The notes under the pieces were generated by a model. The model searched no databases, was not told where the DNA came from, and worked only from the letters and a program-made list of their open reading frames with translations. Below, piece after piece: positions 1-10,361 of a DNA stretch of 36,168 bases. The number at the start of each line of letters is the position of its first letter. Position 1 is the stretch's first letter. The DNA is from an uncultured Alphaproteobacteria bacterium. Lineage in GTDB: Bacteria; Pseudomonadota; Alphaproteobacteria; Caulobacterales; Parvularculaceae. A program made the translations under genes and the position numbers. The DNA lies in the NCBI GenBank assembly GCA_902826095.1, contig CADEDN010000035.1:1-36168 (forward strand). Reading direction: 5' to 3'.

Positions 1-60
1 CGCCGTCAGGCGGCGTCTCGAAGGACGCGCTGCAGCGCGTCCGGGATGACAGGGTGAGTT
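1..60. repeat. Dispersed hairpin repeat (partial copy) at left edge
   Basis: This non-coding stretch begins with CGCCG-TCA-GGCGGCG followed by TCTCGAAGG, and then a perfect 20-bp palindrome at 23-42 (GGACGCGCTG and its reverse complement). The first half matches the core of the repeat copies at 10200-10243 and 10270-10309, so it looks like a truncated or edge-cut member of the same dispersed family. Such intergenic hairpins with CCTGAGGAGC...CGAAGG flanks are common in alphaproteobacterial genomes. The remaining bases up to 108 show nothing further. Confidence 0.5.
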
Positions 61-108
61 GAAGGGGCGGCGGCGATCGAGGGTCATCGATCGCGCGCCG
101 CCGAAATC

Positions 109-735
109 TCAATCGACGCTGACGTCGCCGCCGGATGATGTGTCCTTGCTGACGTTTTTCGGGCTGCCGCTGACGTCGATCGAGCCGCCGGATGAAGCTT
201 CGCCATTTACGCTTTCCGACGCATAGAGATCGGCGCTGCCGCCGGACGACGCGGAGGCGTTCGCCGTCCGGCAGAGCAGCGCGTCGGCGTCAATATCGCC
301 GCCGGACGAAACGTCGACATTGAGCGCGTCGCAGCGACCCGAGACGTCGAGGCTGCCGCCCGATGAGGCGTCGAGATCGAGCGCGGCGGCGTCGAGGCCG
401 GTCGCGTCAAGCGACGCGCCGGAGGAAACATCAAGACCTGACACCGACGGCATCGTCACGCGCACGCGCACGTCTTCGCCGCGGCCCCAGCTCATTCCCT
501 TGTGCTTGCGGCCGATCTGAAGCTCGTCGCCGACAAGTTCGACGCGCAGCCGCTCAAGGCCTTTGGCGGTCGAGTCGGCGACGATCGCATAATCGCCGCC
601 GACGGAGACGGTGACGCTTGTGCCCGCCGCGGCGGAAACGCGGGTGAAGCCCTTGAATTCGTAGGTTCTGGTTTCTGCGAGAGCCGGCGTCGCGAGCAGC
701 GTCGCGGTCGCGGCGGTCAGAAGAAGTCTTTTCAT
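109..735 (-). CDS. Secreted GIN-domain (DUF2807) beta-helix protein
   Basis: The 208-residue product starts with a typical Sec signal peptide (MKRLLLTAATATLLATPALA, cleavage near residue 20), so it should be exported to the periplasm or outer surface. The mature part fits the putative auto-transporter-adhesin-head GIN domain (DUF2807): a beta-rich front half with the phrase MPSVSGLDVSSGA, then about six turns of a roughly 20-residue repeat each carrying SSGG or SSGA, as expected of a parallel beta-helix. Two Cys in the repeat region could form a disulfide. The start has an AAAGG ribosome site about 9 bases upstream. It lies downstream of recQ on the same strand with a 122-bp gap, so co-transcription is possible. 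The function of the family is not established. Confidence 0.8.
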   Translation of the reverse strand: MKRLLLTAATATLLATPALAETRTYEFKGFTRVSAAAGTSVTVSVGGDYAIVADSTAKGLERLRVELVGDELQIGRKHKGMSWGRGEDVRVRVTMPSVSGLDVSSGASLDATGLDAAALDLDASSGGSLDVSGRCDALNVDVSSGGDIDADALLCRTANASASSGGSADLYASESVNGEASSGGSIDVSGSPKNVSKDTSSGGDVSVD

Positions 736-857
736 GGATGCGCCCTTTCAGTCCCAATTCGGCGCCGCGACCATGACCGACAGCGCCGCGGCGGACAAGT
801 TCCCTGCGACGGGGCGATTGCGGCGCGCGACGGCGGGGTGCGGCGGCGGCCGATCCG

Positions 858-2657
<1,800 letters not shown>

Positions 2658-2695
2658 CGGAATTTGTTACGTGCGCCCATGGGCCGAGGCAACGG

Positions 2696-2731
2696 GCGCT
2701 ATACCACAAAAAATGGTTTGTGGTATAGCGC
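2696..2731. promoter_or_regulatory. 36-bp perfect inverted repeat between icd and recQ
   Basis: Two perfect 15-bp arms (GCGCTATACCACAAA and its reverse complement) flank a 6-base loop. The arms are AT-richer than the surroundings. The element lies 77 bases past the icd stop and 39 bases ahead of the recQ start, both genes reading leftward. It could be the icd transcription terminator, although no T-run follows the stem on either strand, or an operator ahead of recQ. The sequence cannot decide between these. Confidence 0.5.
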
Positions 2732-2807
2732 GCCCGCCAATGAGACTTCACGCCTCAGCGCGCCGCCGGCCAATCCGGCGAGCGCTCAGACATGGCGAAT
2801 GCGCATC

Positions 2808-4019
2808 CTACCCCATCGCCTTCGCAAAATTCTCATCGATCTTGTCGAGGAATTTCTCCGTCGTCAGCCATTTTTGTTCGGCGCCGATGAGGATCGAGAG
2901 GTCCTTCGTCATCCAGCCCTGTTCGACGGTTTTGATGATCGTCGCTTCCAGCGTGTCGGCGAAGCGGATGAGGTCGGGCGTTGCGTCGAGCTTGCCGCGA
3001 TGGGCGAGGCCGCGCGTCCAGGCGAAGATCGAGGCGATCGGGTTCGTTGAGGTTTCCTCGCCGCGCTGATGCTGGCGATAATGGCGCGTCACCGTGCCGT
3101 GCGCGGCTTCGGCCTCCATCGTCTTGCCGTCGGGCGTCAGCAGAACCGACGTCATGAGGCCGAGCGAGCCGAAGCCTTGCGCGACCGTGTCCGACTGCAC
3201 GTCGCCGTCATAGTTCTTGCACGCCCAGACATAAGCGCCCGACCACTTCAATGACGACGCCACCATGTCGTCGATCAGGCGATGCTCGTAGGTTCCCTTG
3301 AAGGCGGCGAATTTGTCCTTGAATTCCGCGTCCCAGATTTCCTGGAAGATGTCCTTGAAGCGCCCGTCATATTTCTTGAGGATCGTGTTCTTGGTCGACA
3401 GGTAGACCGGATATTTCCGCGCGAGCGCGTAGTTGAACGAGGCTCTGGCGAAATCGCGGATCGACTCGTCGAGATTGTACATCCCCATATAGACGCCGGC
3501 CGACGGCGCGTCGAAGACTTGCCTTTCGATGACCTCGCCGTTCGCGCCCTCCCACTTCATCGAGAGCTTGCCTTTGCTCGGGAAAGTGAAGTCGGTCGCG
3601 CGGTACTGGTCGCCATAGGCGTGGCGGCCGATGATGATCGGCTGCGTCCAGCCGGGAACGAGTCGCGGCACATTCTGGATGACGATCGGCTCACGGAAGA
3701 TGACGCCGCCGAGGATGTTGCGGATCGTGCCGTTCGGCGACTTCCACATTTCCTTGAGATTGAATTCCTTGACCCGCGCCTCGTCGGGCGTGATCGTCGC
3801 GCATTTGACGGCGACGCCGTATTTCTTCGTCGCCTCGGCGGACTCAATTGTCACTTTGTCGTTCGTCGCGTCGCGGTGCTCGATCCCGAGGTCGAAATAT
3901 TTGAGGTCGATGTCGAGATAGGGATGGATGAATTTGTCCTTGATCATCGTCCAGATGATCCGCGTCATCTCATCCCCGTCCATCTCGACAATCGGGTTTG
4001 CGACCTTGATTTTCTTCAT
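2808..4019 (-). CDS. icd: NADP-dependent isocitrate dehydrogenase
   Basis: This enzyme oxidatively decarboxylates isocitrate to 2-oxoglutarate in the TCA cycle, making NADPH. The 403-residue protein belongs to the homodimeric, eukaryote-like class common in Alphaproteobacteria rather than the E. coli type. It opens with [16 protein letters not shown], carries the substrate loop SPNGTIRN at 94-101, the RHAYGDQYR stretch at 132-140 with the catalytic Tyr, [16 protein letters not shown], and the metal-binding region around [17 protein letters not shown] in the C-terminal third is the NADP-binding segment. The start is supported by AGGA 8 bases upstream. The gene is monocistronic and divergent from the FkbM gene. 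Confidence 0.97.
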   Translation of the reverse strand: MKKIKVANPIVEMDGDEMTRIIWTMIKDKFIHPYLDIDLKYFDLGIEHRDATNDKVTIESAEATKKYGVAVKCATITPDEARVKEFNLKEMWKSPNGTIRNILGGVIFREPIVIQNVPRLVPGWTQPIIIGRHAYGDQYRATDFTFPSKGKLSMKWEGANGEVIERQVFDAPSAGVYMGMYNLDESIRDFARASFNYALARKYPVYLSTKNTILKKYDGRFKDIFQEIWDAEFKDKFAAFKGTYEHRLIDDMVASSLKWSGAYVWACKNYDGDVQSDTVAQGFGSLGLMTSVLLTPDGKTMEAEAAHGTVTRHYRQHQRGEETSTNPIASIFAWTRGLAHRGKLDATPDLIRFADTLEATIIKTVEQGWMTKDLSILIGAEQKWLTTEKFLDKIDENFAKAMG

Positions 4020-4168
4020 GAATTTTTCCTGAGCTGGCGACGGATGGGCTTTGCGGCGCGGCGCGGCGAGCCTATAGCATCTCGGTCCGAACCCGAAAAG
4101 GCGGCAATCGCGCGGGTCGTTCTTCCCGCTTCGAAGGGGTTCGGCCGGATTTGGATTGGAGACGGCAA

Positions 4169-5110
4169 ATGGTCGCCGCCCTTTACGCAGCCAGTCGGCA
4201 TCCGGGCCCCGAAGCGGTCTCCAGATCGCCTATTCTGTTTCAATTGGCCCGCTACCTCATTCGACTGGGCGTTCCAGGCGGATGGCGCTTGTGGAGTCGC
4301 CTCTACGAAAAAGGCGCGCTCGACATTGTCGTCGAATATCCGCTCCGGGGCGCCGTGCGCTCGGCGCCGCTGCGCGTGCCGCTTTATCGCAAGGAGTCGA
4401 GCTGGTCAGAGCCGGAAATCGCATCCTACAGCCGCAACATCGTGCAGCGAACGCTGCGCCGCGTCGCGCAATTCGGCATTCCCGCCGTGCTTATCGACTG
4501 CGGCGCCGACATCGGCATGGTGACGTCGTCCTTCATACGGGATTGCGCGCAGCTCATTGAGGTGATCGCGTATGAACCGAACAATAACGCGTTCAGATTT
4601 CTTGCCGCTTCGGCGACCGGCTGGACGATGCCGTCGCGCATTGTCAACGCCGCAGTCAGCGACCATGCCGGCCGCGGCCGTCTCGCCGCGCCGAAAGGCG
4701 AAGCGGACGAGCACGCGATGTTCCTCATCGATGATCCCGACGGGCCGATTGAAGTCCGCAAGGTTGATTCCGAAGCGGTGCCGAAAGATTCGCTCCTCGT
4801 CCTGAAGATCGACGTTGAAGGCGCGGAACTCGACGTCGTGCGGGGCGCCGCGGAATCGCTTCGAAAAGCGCCTGCGTTCGTCGTCATCCTTGAAGCGCAT
4901 CCCAAAGTCGCGGCGAGGACCGGGATAGACCCTTGCGAGGCGATGCGCTTCCTCGGCGCGATTTGCCCGATCGACATTGAGATTGTGGAGCTTCCGGACG
5001 TCATGATCGATCCCGCCCTGCCGTTTTTCGATCAGCTTGGCGGCCGACGCGATACGATCTGCAACGTCATCTGCGCCAGCAAGCCGACGCAAGGCGTCGT
5101 CGCTGCTTGA
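4169..5110 (+). CDS. FkbM family SAM-dependent methyltransferase
   Basis: The 313-residue product has the class I methyltransferase fold of the FkbM family, which O-methylates sugars, polyketides or other small substrates; the substrate cannot be read here. The SAM-binding glycine motif is [14 protein letters not shown] at about 108-120, and the FkbM signature LKIDVEGAE lies at 212-220, followed by [17 protein letters not shown]. The ATG at 4169 is chosen over an in-frame TTG six codons upstream because neither has a better ribosome site and the extra residues add no family similarity. The stop codon overlaps the TTG start of trmJ, suggesting translational coupling. No glycosyltransferases are nearby to hint at a glycan target. 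Confidence 0.82.
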   Translation: MVAALYAASRHPGPEAVSRSPILFQLARYLIRLGVPGGWRLWSRLYEKGALDIVVEYPLRGAVRSAPLRVPLYRKESSWSEPEIASYSRNIVQRTLRRVAQFGIPAVLIDCGADIGMVTSSFIRDCAQLIEVIAYEPNNNAFRFLAASATGWTMPSRIVNAAVSDHAGRGRLAAPKGEADEHAMFLIDDPDGPIEVRKVDSEAVPKDSLLVLKIDVEGAELDVVRGAAESLRKAPAFVVILEAHPKVAARTGIDPCEAMRFLGAICPIDIEIVELPDVMIDPALPFFDQLGGRRDTICNVICASKPTQGVVAA

Positions 5111-5892
5111 AACCGACGGGGAACGCGAAAATCGGCGGCAGGCGGGGCGGCAAGCCCCCGCAGCGGCCCGGCCCGGCGATGATCCTGATCGAGCCGCAGC
5201 TTGGCGAGAATATCGGCGCGGTCGCGCGCGCCATGCTGAATTTCGGCCTTGCGGAAATGGCGATCGTCAATCCGCGCGACGGCTGGCCGAACGAGAAAGC
5301 GATCGCGATGGCGTCGGGCGCGACCGTCGTTCTTGATCGGGCGCGATTGGCCGCGACGACGACGCAGGCGCTCGCCGGCTTCAACTACGTCCTTGCAATG
5401 ACGGCGCGCCCGCGCGAATCGCTGTTGCCGGTGTTCGACCCGCGCGCGGCGGCGGCGGAAACGAAAGAGCGCATCGATCGGGGCGAACGCTGCGCGGTCA
5501 TGCTCGGCGCGGAGCGCGCCGGTCTTTCCAATGAGGACGTCGCATGCGCCGACGGCGTCATTTCAATCCCCGTCAATCCCGCCTTCGCCTCGCTCAACAT
5601 CGCGCAGGCGGCCGTCGTCTTCGCCTATGAATGGGCGATCGCCGACGGGCGCGCGCCGGCGCCGGCCGATCTCGCTGTCGCGCCGCAGGCGACGAAGGAG
5701 CAGTTCGAGGGCTTCATCGGCCAGCTTTTCGACGCGCTCGACGCCGCGCGCTATTTTTATCCGCCCGAAAAACGCGAAACGATGCAGCGAAAACTTCGAA
5801 CCGCCTTCGCCCGCGCCGGGCTCACCGAAGGCGAGGTCCGGACGCTCCGGGGCGTCGTCAAGGCGCTCGGCGCGAAGCAGGCGAGGGACTGA
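5107..5892 (+). CDS. trmJ: tRNA/rRNA 2'-O-methyltransferase, TrmJ-like (SpoU/TrmH, SPOUT)
   Basis: TrmJ methylates the 2'-hydroxyl of residue 32 in the tRNA anticodon loop. The SPOUT knot domain shows MILIEPQLGENIGAVARAM with the catalytic Asn-Ile-Gly-x-x-Ala-Arg segment, then NPRDGWPNEKA, the second motif VMLGAERAGLSNEDV, and the third ISIPVNPAFASLNIAQAAVVFAYEW. A short helical C-terminal tail follows, as in TrmJ (261 residues). The start is a TTG within TTGA overlapping the previous stop; an internal ATG at 5179 would remove the basic leader (GGRRGGKPPQRPGPA) that alphaproteobacterial homologues normally carry, so the TTG is preferred. Exact target specificity is inferred. Confidence 0.85.
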   Translation: MKPTGNAKIGGRRGGKPPQRPGPAMILIEPQLGENIGAVARAMLNFGLAEMAIVNPRDGWPNEKAIAMASGATVVLDRARLAATTTQALAGFNYVLAMTARPRESLLPVFDPRAAAAETKERIDRGERCAVMLGAERAGLSNEDVACADGVISIPVNPAFASLNIAQAAVVFAYEWAIADGRAPAPADLAVAPQATKEQFEGFIGQLFDALDAARYFYPPEKRETMQRKLRTAFARAGLTEGEVRTLRGVVKALGAKQARD

Positions 5893-5949
5893 CCTTTCGC
5901 CGCAAAGAGGGCTAGTGTCGTCTCTGGGGCCCTCGGGAGAGTGATTCTC

Positions 5950-7635
5950 ATGATTGGAAGAATAATCGCGGCAGCCGCTGCGATGGCGCTTGCCGCCTGC
6001 GGCGCGCCAAAGACTTATGACGCGATCATCAAAGGCGGCACGGTTTACGACGGAACCGGCGCGCCGGGCGTCGTCGCCGATGTCGCCATCGACGGCGACC
6101 GCATCGCGGCGATCGGCGATCTCGGCAAGGCGAAAGCTGACAAGACAATCGACGCGGGCGGCATGGCGGTCGCGCCCGGTTTCATCAACATGCTCTCCTG
6201 GGCGGTCGACGATCTCATTCAAGACGGGCGCTCGATGGGCGACATCCGCCAGGGCGTGACGCTTGAGGTCTTCGGCGAGGGCGTATCGTGGGGCCCCCTC
6301 AACGACGCGATGAAAGCCGAATTCAAGGCGCGCCAGAGCAATGTCAAATACGACATCGAATGGACGACGCTCGGCGAATATCTCGACTACCTCGAAAGGC
6401 GCGGCGTTTCGCCGAACGTCGCCTCCTTCATCGGCGCGACGAGCGTGCGCATTCATGAGGTCGGCGAAGACAACCGCGCGGCGACGCCGGAAGAGCTTTC
6501 GCGCATGAAGGAGCTTGTCCGCGCCGCCATGCGCGAAGGGGCGATGGGGGTCGGTTCGTCGCTTATCTATGCGCCGGCGAATTTCGCTTCGACCGAGGAG
6601 CTGACGGCGCTCGTCGCGGCGGCGGCTGAATTTGACGGCATGTATATTTCGCATATCCGCAACGAGTCCGGCCAGCTGCTGGAAGCGGTCGACGAATTGA
6701 TCGGGATCGCCCGCGCGACCGGAGCGCCGGCGGAAATCTATCATCTGAAAGCGAGCGGCCGCGACAATTGGGACAAGATGGACGCGGTCATCGCCAAGGT
6801 CGGCGCGGCGAGGAAAGAAGGCCTCGCGATCACCGCCGACATGTATGCCTATCCGGCAAGTTCGACCGGCCTCGATGCGGCGATGCCGCTCTGGGTGCAG
6901 GAAGGCGGGCACGACGCCTGGGTCGCCCGCCTCAAGGATCCCGAAACCAGGAAACGCGTCGCCGAGGAAATCCGCAACCCGCAAGGCGGCGAGGCCGGCT
7001 TTCACAATGCCGGCGGCGCAGAGGGCGTGCTCCTCATCGGGTTCAAGAACCCGGCGCTTCGCAAATATACCGGCAAGACGCTCGCCGCGGTCGCCGCCGA
7101 GCGCGGAACAAGTCCTGAAGACGCGGCGATCGATCTCGTGATCGAAGACGACAGCCGCGTCGACGTCGTCTATTTCACGATGTCAGAGGACAATTTGCGC
7201 AAGGAAATCGTCGAGCCGTGGGTCAGCTTTGGCTCCGACGGCGGCTCGATGGCGCCGGAAGGCGTCTTCCTTGAAAAGAGCACGCATCCGCGCGCCTACG
7301 GCAATTTCGCGCGCGTTCTTGCGAAATATGTGCGCGAGGAAAAAGCGCTGACGATCGAGGAAGCGGTGCGCAAGCTGACGGCGCTGCCGGCCGCCAATCT
7401 AAAACTGCGCGATCGCGGCAAACTTGAAGAGGGCTATTTCGCGGATATCGTCGTCTTCGATCCGGCGACCATTCAGGACCACGCGACCTTCGACAAGCCG
7501 CACCAGCTTGCGACCGGCGTCAAGCACGTCTTCGTCAATGGCGCGTTGACGATCGAGAATGAGGAGCACACCGGCGCGAAAGCGGGCCGCGTCGTTCGCG
7601 GTCCGGGCTGGACCGGCTGGGAAAAGGCCGAATAG
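5950..7635 (+). CDS. D-aminoacylase-like amidohydrolase lipoprotein
   Basis: The 561-residue protein begins with a lipoprotein signal ending in the lipobox LAAC (Cys17), so it should be anchored in a cell-envelope membrane. The rest is an amidohydrolase of the N-acyl-D-amino-acid deacylase group: a beta-sandwich front (YDAIIKGGTVYDGTG), AVAPGFIN at 74-81, GVTLEVFGEG, metal-ligand histidines H235 (SHIRNE) and H265 (EIYHLKASG), and the catalytic Asp430 (FGSDGG). The usual His-x-His after APGFID is replaced by NMLSW, and the NCG metal-Cys loop is replaced by GEG. I recall this replacement in a subfamily of related lipoproteins. ATG 5950 is preferred to GTG 5941. Substrate is unknown; an N-acylated D-amino acid or peptide is likely. 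Confidence 0.82.
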   Translation: MIGRIIAAAAAMALAACGAPKTYDAIIKGGTVYDGTGAPGVVADVAIDGDRIAAIGDLGKAKADKTIDAGGMAVAPGFINMLSWAVDDLIQDGRSMGDIRQGVTLEVFGEGVSWGPLNDAMKAEFKARQSNVKYDIEWTTLGEYLDYLERRGVSPNVASFIGATSVRIHEVGEDNRAATPEELSRMKELVRAAMREGAMGVGSSLIYAPANFASTEELTALVAAAAEFDGMYISHIRNESGQLLEAVDELIGIARATGAPAEIYHLKASGRDNWDKMDAVIAKVGAARKEGLAITADMYAYPASSTGLDAAMPLWVQEGGHDAWVARLKDPETRKRVAEEIRNPQGGEAGFHNAGGAEGVLLIGFKNPALRKYTGKTLAAVAAERGTSPEDAAIDLVIEDDSRVDVVYFTMSEDNLRKEIVEPWVSFGSDGGSMAPEGVFLEKSTHPRAYGNFARVLAKYVREEKALTIEEAVRKLTALPAANLKLRDRGKLEEGYFADIVVFDPATIQDHATFDKPHQLATGVKHVFVNGALTIENEEHTGAKAGRVVRGPGWTGWEKAE

Positions 7636-7651
7636 GACTCATCTGGAATTC

Positions 7652-8389
7652 ATGGCGATCATCGAAAAGATCGATCACGCGGATGCGCTCTCAGGGCGCC
7701 GCTTCCGCTATTACGAGTTCGTGATGGCGGCGAGCTGCGTCATCCTCGTCTGCTCGAACATCATCGGCGCCGGAAAAGTCGCGAGCGTCGGCGGATTTTC
7801 CTTCGGCGCCGGCGTTCTCTTCTTTCCGCTTTCCTACATCGCCGGCGACGTCCTCACCGAAGTCTACGGCTATGCGCGCGCGCGGCGCGTCTTTTGGGCG
7901 AGCGTCTCGGCGGCGGCGTTCGCGGCGGCGATGGCGGCGTTCATCACCGCCGTCCCGCCTTCGCCCGACTGGAACGTCGATGTCGGCGGCCTATCGCGCC
8001 AGGACGCGTTCGCGCTCAATTTCGCGCAGGCGCCGCGCATCGTCGCCGCGTCCTGCCTTGCGATCTGGGCCGGCGAATTCGTCAACGCCTATGTCCTCGC
8101 CAAGATGAAGATCGCGACCGCCGGCAAAAATCTCTGGATGCGGATGATCGGCTCGACGGCGGCCGGGCAGGCGGTCGACAAGATCATTTTCTACCCGCTC
8201 GCCTTCGGCGGCGTCTGGGAGACTTCGCTCGTCTTGAAGGTGATGGCCACGAACTACGCGCTGCAGGTCGCCTGGGAGGCGCTCTTGACGCCTGCCACCT
8301 ATCGCATCGTCGGCTTCATGAAACGGGCCGAAGGCGTCGATGTTTACGACCGGGAAACGGACTTCACGCCGTTCTCGGTGAAATTTTGA
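7652..8389 (+). CDS. yhhQ: Queuosine precursor transporter (VUT family)
   Basis: YhhQ-type proteins import the queuosine precursors preQ0 and preQ1 through the inner membrane. The 245-residue product has about six hydrophobic segments and the family phrases FPLSYIAGDVLTEVYGY, AGEFVNAYVLAKMKI and the helix around RMIGSTAAGQAVDKIIFY. The ATG at 7652 is preferred over one 93 bases upstream that would sit inside the preceding gene. It follows the amidohydrolase stop by 16 bases and precedes the DUF885 gene by 11, so the three genes may form one transcript, although no common function is evident. Confidence 0.88.
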   Translation: MAIIEKIDHADALSGRRFRYYEFVMAASCVILVCSNIIGAGKVASVGGFSFGAGVLFFPLSYIAGDVLTEVYGYARARRVFWASVSAAAFAAAMAAFITAVPPSPDWNVDVGGLSRQDAFALNFAQAPRIVAASCLAIWAGEFVNAYVLAKMKIATAGKNLWMRMIGSTAAGQAVDKIIFYPLAFGGVWETSLVLKVMATNYALQVAWEALLTPATYRIVGFMKRAEGVDVYDRETDFTPFSVKF

Positions 8390-8400
8390 GGGAGTAACGC

Positions 8401-10155
8401 ATGAAAAAAATTCTGATCGCGTCCTGCGCCGCGCTTGCGCTTTCATCCTGCGGCGGGCGAGGAGGCAAGGGCGCGCAGGCGGACGCGCCGGCGGCGCTGA
8501 AGGCGATCGCCGACGACTATCTTGAGGCGGCGCTCGACGTCTATCCGTTCCTGGTCGTTTACGCCGGCATGAGCGACGTCGTTAAGGAAGACTACGCCGC
8601 GATGGAGGACAATTCGCCGGCGGCCCAAGCGCGTCTTCAGCAGATCGAGGATCAGCTTTACGGACGGCTGATGAAACTCGCGGACGCGAAATTCGCCGGC
8701 GCCGACTGGGTGCTGTTCGAAACGCTGAAAGAGGGGCTTGAGGCGAGCAGGGGCGTGCGCGTCTGCAACCAGCCGCTCTGGAACGTCAATCACATGGCGG
8801 GCTGGCAGAATTCGTTCCCACAAGTCGCCGATGCGCAGCCGGTCGACACGCCGGCCAAGCGCGGATTTGCGCTGGCGCGCTGGCGCCAGTTTCCTGCGTT
8901 TCTTGAGCAGGACAAGAGCAATCTGCGCGCAGGTCTCGCCGCGGGATATTCGGCGCCAAAGCGCGTCGTCGCGCGCGTCATCGCGCAAATTGATGCGATC
9001 ATCGCGCGGCCCGCGACGCAATCGCCTTTCCTTTCTTTCGCCGAGAACGGCGCGGACGACGCGACTTTCGCGGCGGCGATCAAAAAACTCGCCGAGGAAG
9101 AGATCGCGCCGGCGATCCTTTCCTATCGCGACTTCCTTCGCGACGAATATGTGCCGAAGGCGCGTGATGATCTGTCGATCCGGGCGATCCCGGAGGGCGA
9201 GGCGTGCTATGAGGCGCTGCTTCGGCAATACCACACGGCCGCGATCGGCGGCAAAGCGACGTTCGAGCGGGGGAAGGCGGCCGTCGCGGCGAACCAGACG
9301 GCCGTCATTGCGCGCGGCGAAGCGATGTTCGGCGAGAGCGGCTTTGCGGCGATCCTGCAGCGCGTCAAGGATGCGCCGGGCAACCGGTTTTCCAGCGAGG
9401 CGGAAGTCATCGAGACGACGCGCGCCTTTGTGCCGGTGACGCGCGAGAAGGTCGCGCCGTTCTTTTCAAAGCTCCCGGCGCAGGAAATGGTTGTCGAGCC
9501 GTTTCCCGAATTTCTGAAAGGGACGGGTCAATCATCCCGGTACGAACCAAAATCGGCGGCGGAAGGCGCTGCGACCTATCGCATCAACACCGACGAATGG
9601 GCGACGCAGACGAAAGGCGAAGCCGAGATCGTCGCCGTGCATGAAGGCTGGCCGGGCCATCATTTGCAGATCGCGTCCGCCTATTCGGTCGAAGGGCTCC
9701 ACCCGATCACGCGCCTTCTCGGCTCGACCGCCTATATCGAGGGCTGGGCGCGCTACGCCGAAAGCCTTGCGGAGGAGGCGGGGCTCTACGCGAACGGGTA
9801 TGGCGAAATTTCGCGGCGCGCCTGGCCAGCGCGCGGCATGGTGATGGATCCGGGCCTTCATCTTTACGGCTGGACCAATGAACAGGTGAAGGCGTTCGCG
9901 ATCGAGTCAGGCCGCTTTGACGAGACCAGCGCCGAGGTCATGCTCGATCGCATCGCCGTGATCCCGGGCCAACTCACGGCTTATGACACGGGCGGTCTTG
10001 AAATCGCGGCGCTTCGGGACGAAGCGATCCGCCGCCTTGGCCCGAAATTCGACATCGCCGCTTTTCATGACCGCGTACTTGAAAACGGCGCCGCGCCATT
10101 GGGCGCGCTGCGAAATCATGTCGAAGCATGGATCGCCGCCGAGGAGGCGAGATAG
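8401..10155 (+). CDS. DUF885 family lipoprotein, putative metallopeptidase
   Basis: The 584-residue product has a lipoprotein signal with Cys17 after LALSS. The body is DUF885, an M3-like gluzincin-related family: the zinc-binding HEGWPGHH lies at 414-421, followed by the glutamate-containing helix YIEGWARYAESLAEEAG, the usual third-ligand region. A conserved C-terminal segment, VIPGQLTAYDTGGLEI, is also typical. GAGGGAG lies ahead of the ATG. The protein is likely a cell-envelope peptidase; no substrate can be named. It closes the possible three-gene transcript with the amidohydrolase and the queuosine transporter, and is followed by dispersed repeats. Confidence 0.87.
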   Translation: MKKILIASCAALALSSCGGRGGKGAQADAPAALKAIADDYLEAALDVYPFLVVYAGMSDVVKEDYAAMEDNSPAAQARLQQIEDQLYGRLMKLADAKFAGADWVLFETLKEGLEASRGVRVCNQPLWNVNHMAGWQNSFPQVADAQPVDTPAKRGFALARWRQFPAFLEQDKSNLRAGLAAGYSAPKRVVARVIAQIDAIIARPATQSPFLSFAENGADDATFAAAIKKLAEEEIAPAILSYRDFLRDEYVPKARDDLSIRAIPEGEACYEALLRQYHTAAIGGKATFERGKAAVAANQTAVIARGEAMFGESGFAAILQRVKDAPGNRFSSEAEVIETTRAFVPVTREKVAPFFSKLPAQEMVVEPFPEFLKGTGQSSRYEPKSAAEGAATYRINTDEWATQTKGEAEIVAVHEGWPGHHLQIASAYSVEGLHPITRLLGSTAYIEGWARYAESLAEEAGLYANGYGEISRRAWPARGMVMDPGLHLYGWTNEQVKAFAIESGRFDETSAEVMLDRIAVIPGQLTAYDTGGLEIAALRDEAIRRLGPKFDIAAFHDRVLENGAAPLGALRNHVEAWIAAEEAR

Positions 10156-10199
10156 AGCCCAAACGACGCGCCGTCCGGTCCTTGGCCGGCGCGCGTGGC

Positions 10200-10243
10200 C
10201 ATCCTTCGCGACGCGCGCGTTCCGCGCGCTCCTCAGGATGAGG
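10200..10243 (-). repeat. Dispersed hairpin repeat, copy with GCGCG/CGCGC stem
   Basis: Read on the minus strand it is CCTCATCCTGAGGAGC, then GCGCG-GAA-CGCGC, then CGTCGCGAAGGATG. It is an inverted companion of the copy at 10270-10309: the flanks are shared, while the inner stem and the outer CATCCT/AGGATG pairs differ but still pair. The pair of copies fills most of the 206-bp gap after the DUF885 gene, and could also act as a terminator. Confidence 0.7.
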
Positions 10244-10269
10244 TCGGTATCTCAATCAATTCAAGTTCG

Positions 10270-10309
10270 CCTCACCCTGAGGAGCCGCCGAAGGCGGCGT
10301 CACGAAGGG
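10270..10309 (+). repeat. Dispersed hairpin repeat, copy with CCGCC/GGCGG stem
   Basis: The copy reads CCTCACCCTGAGGAGC, then CCGCC-GAA-GGCGG, then CGTCACGAAGGG. It faces the copy at 10200-10243 and resembles the element at the left edge of the window. Stem bases differ between copies yet pairing is preserved. Confidence 0.7.
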
Positions 10310-10361
10310 CGGCGCCTCTGATTCCAGATTGACGCTTTTCGCGCCGCCGCGATGATCGAGT

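Noticed and set aside
109-735. Repeated GCCGCCGGA-like units that might suggest a CRISPR or tandem repeat array
   Set aside because: The units encode the SSGG turns of the GIN-domain protein, vary in spacing and have no spacers or cas genes. No CRISPR array is seen anywhere in the window.
3282-4523. Plus-strand open frame of 413 codons
   Set aside because: It is antisense to icd, then runs out of frame through the FkbM gene; no family similarity.
5907-5934. GAGGGC...GCCCTC hairpin after trmJ
   Set aside because: The stem is only 6 bp with a long loop and no T-run, so it is too weak to call a terminator.
5563-7005. Minus-strand open frame of 480 codons
   Set aside because: It covers parts of trmJ and the amidohydrolase in antisense. 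Both have clear motifs on the plus strand.
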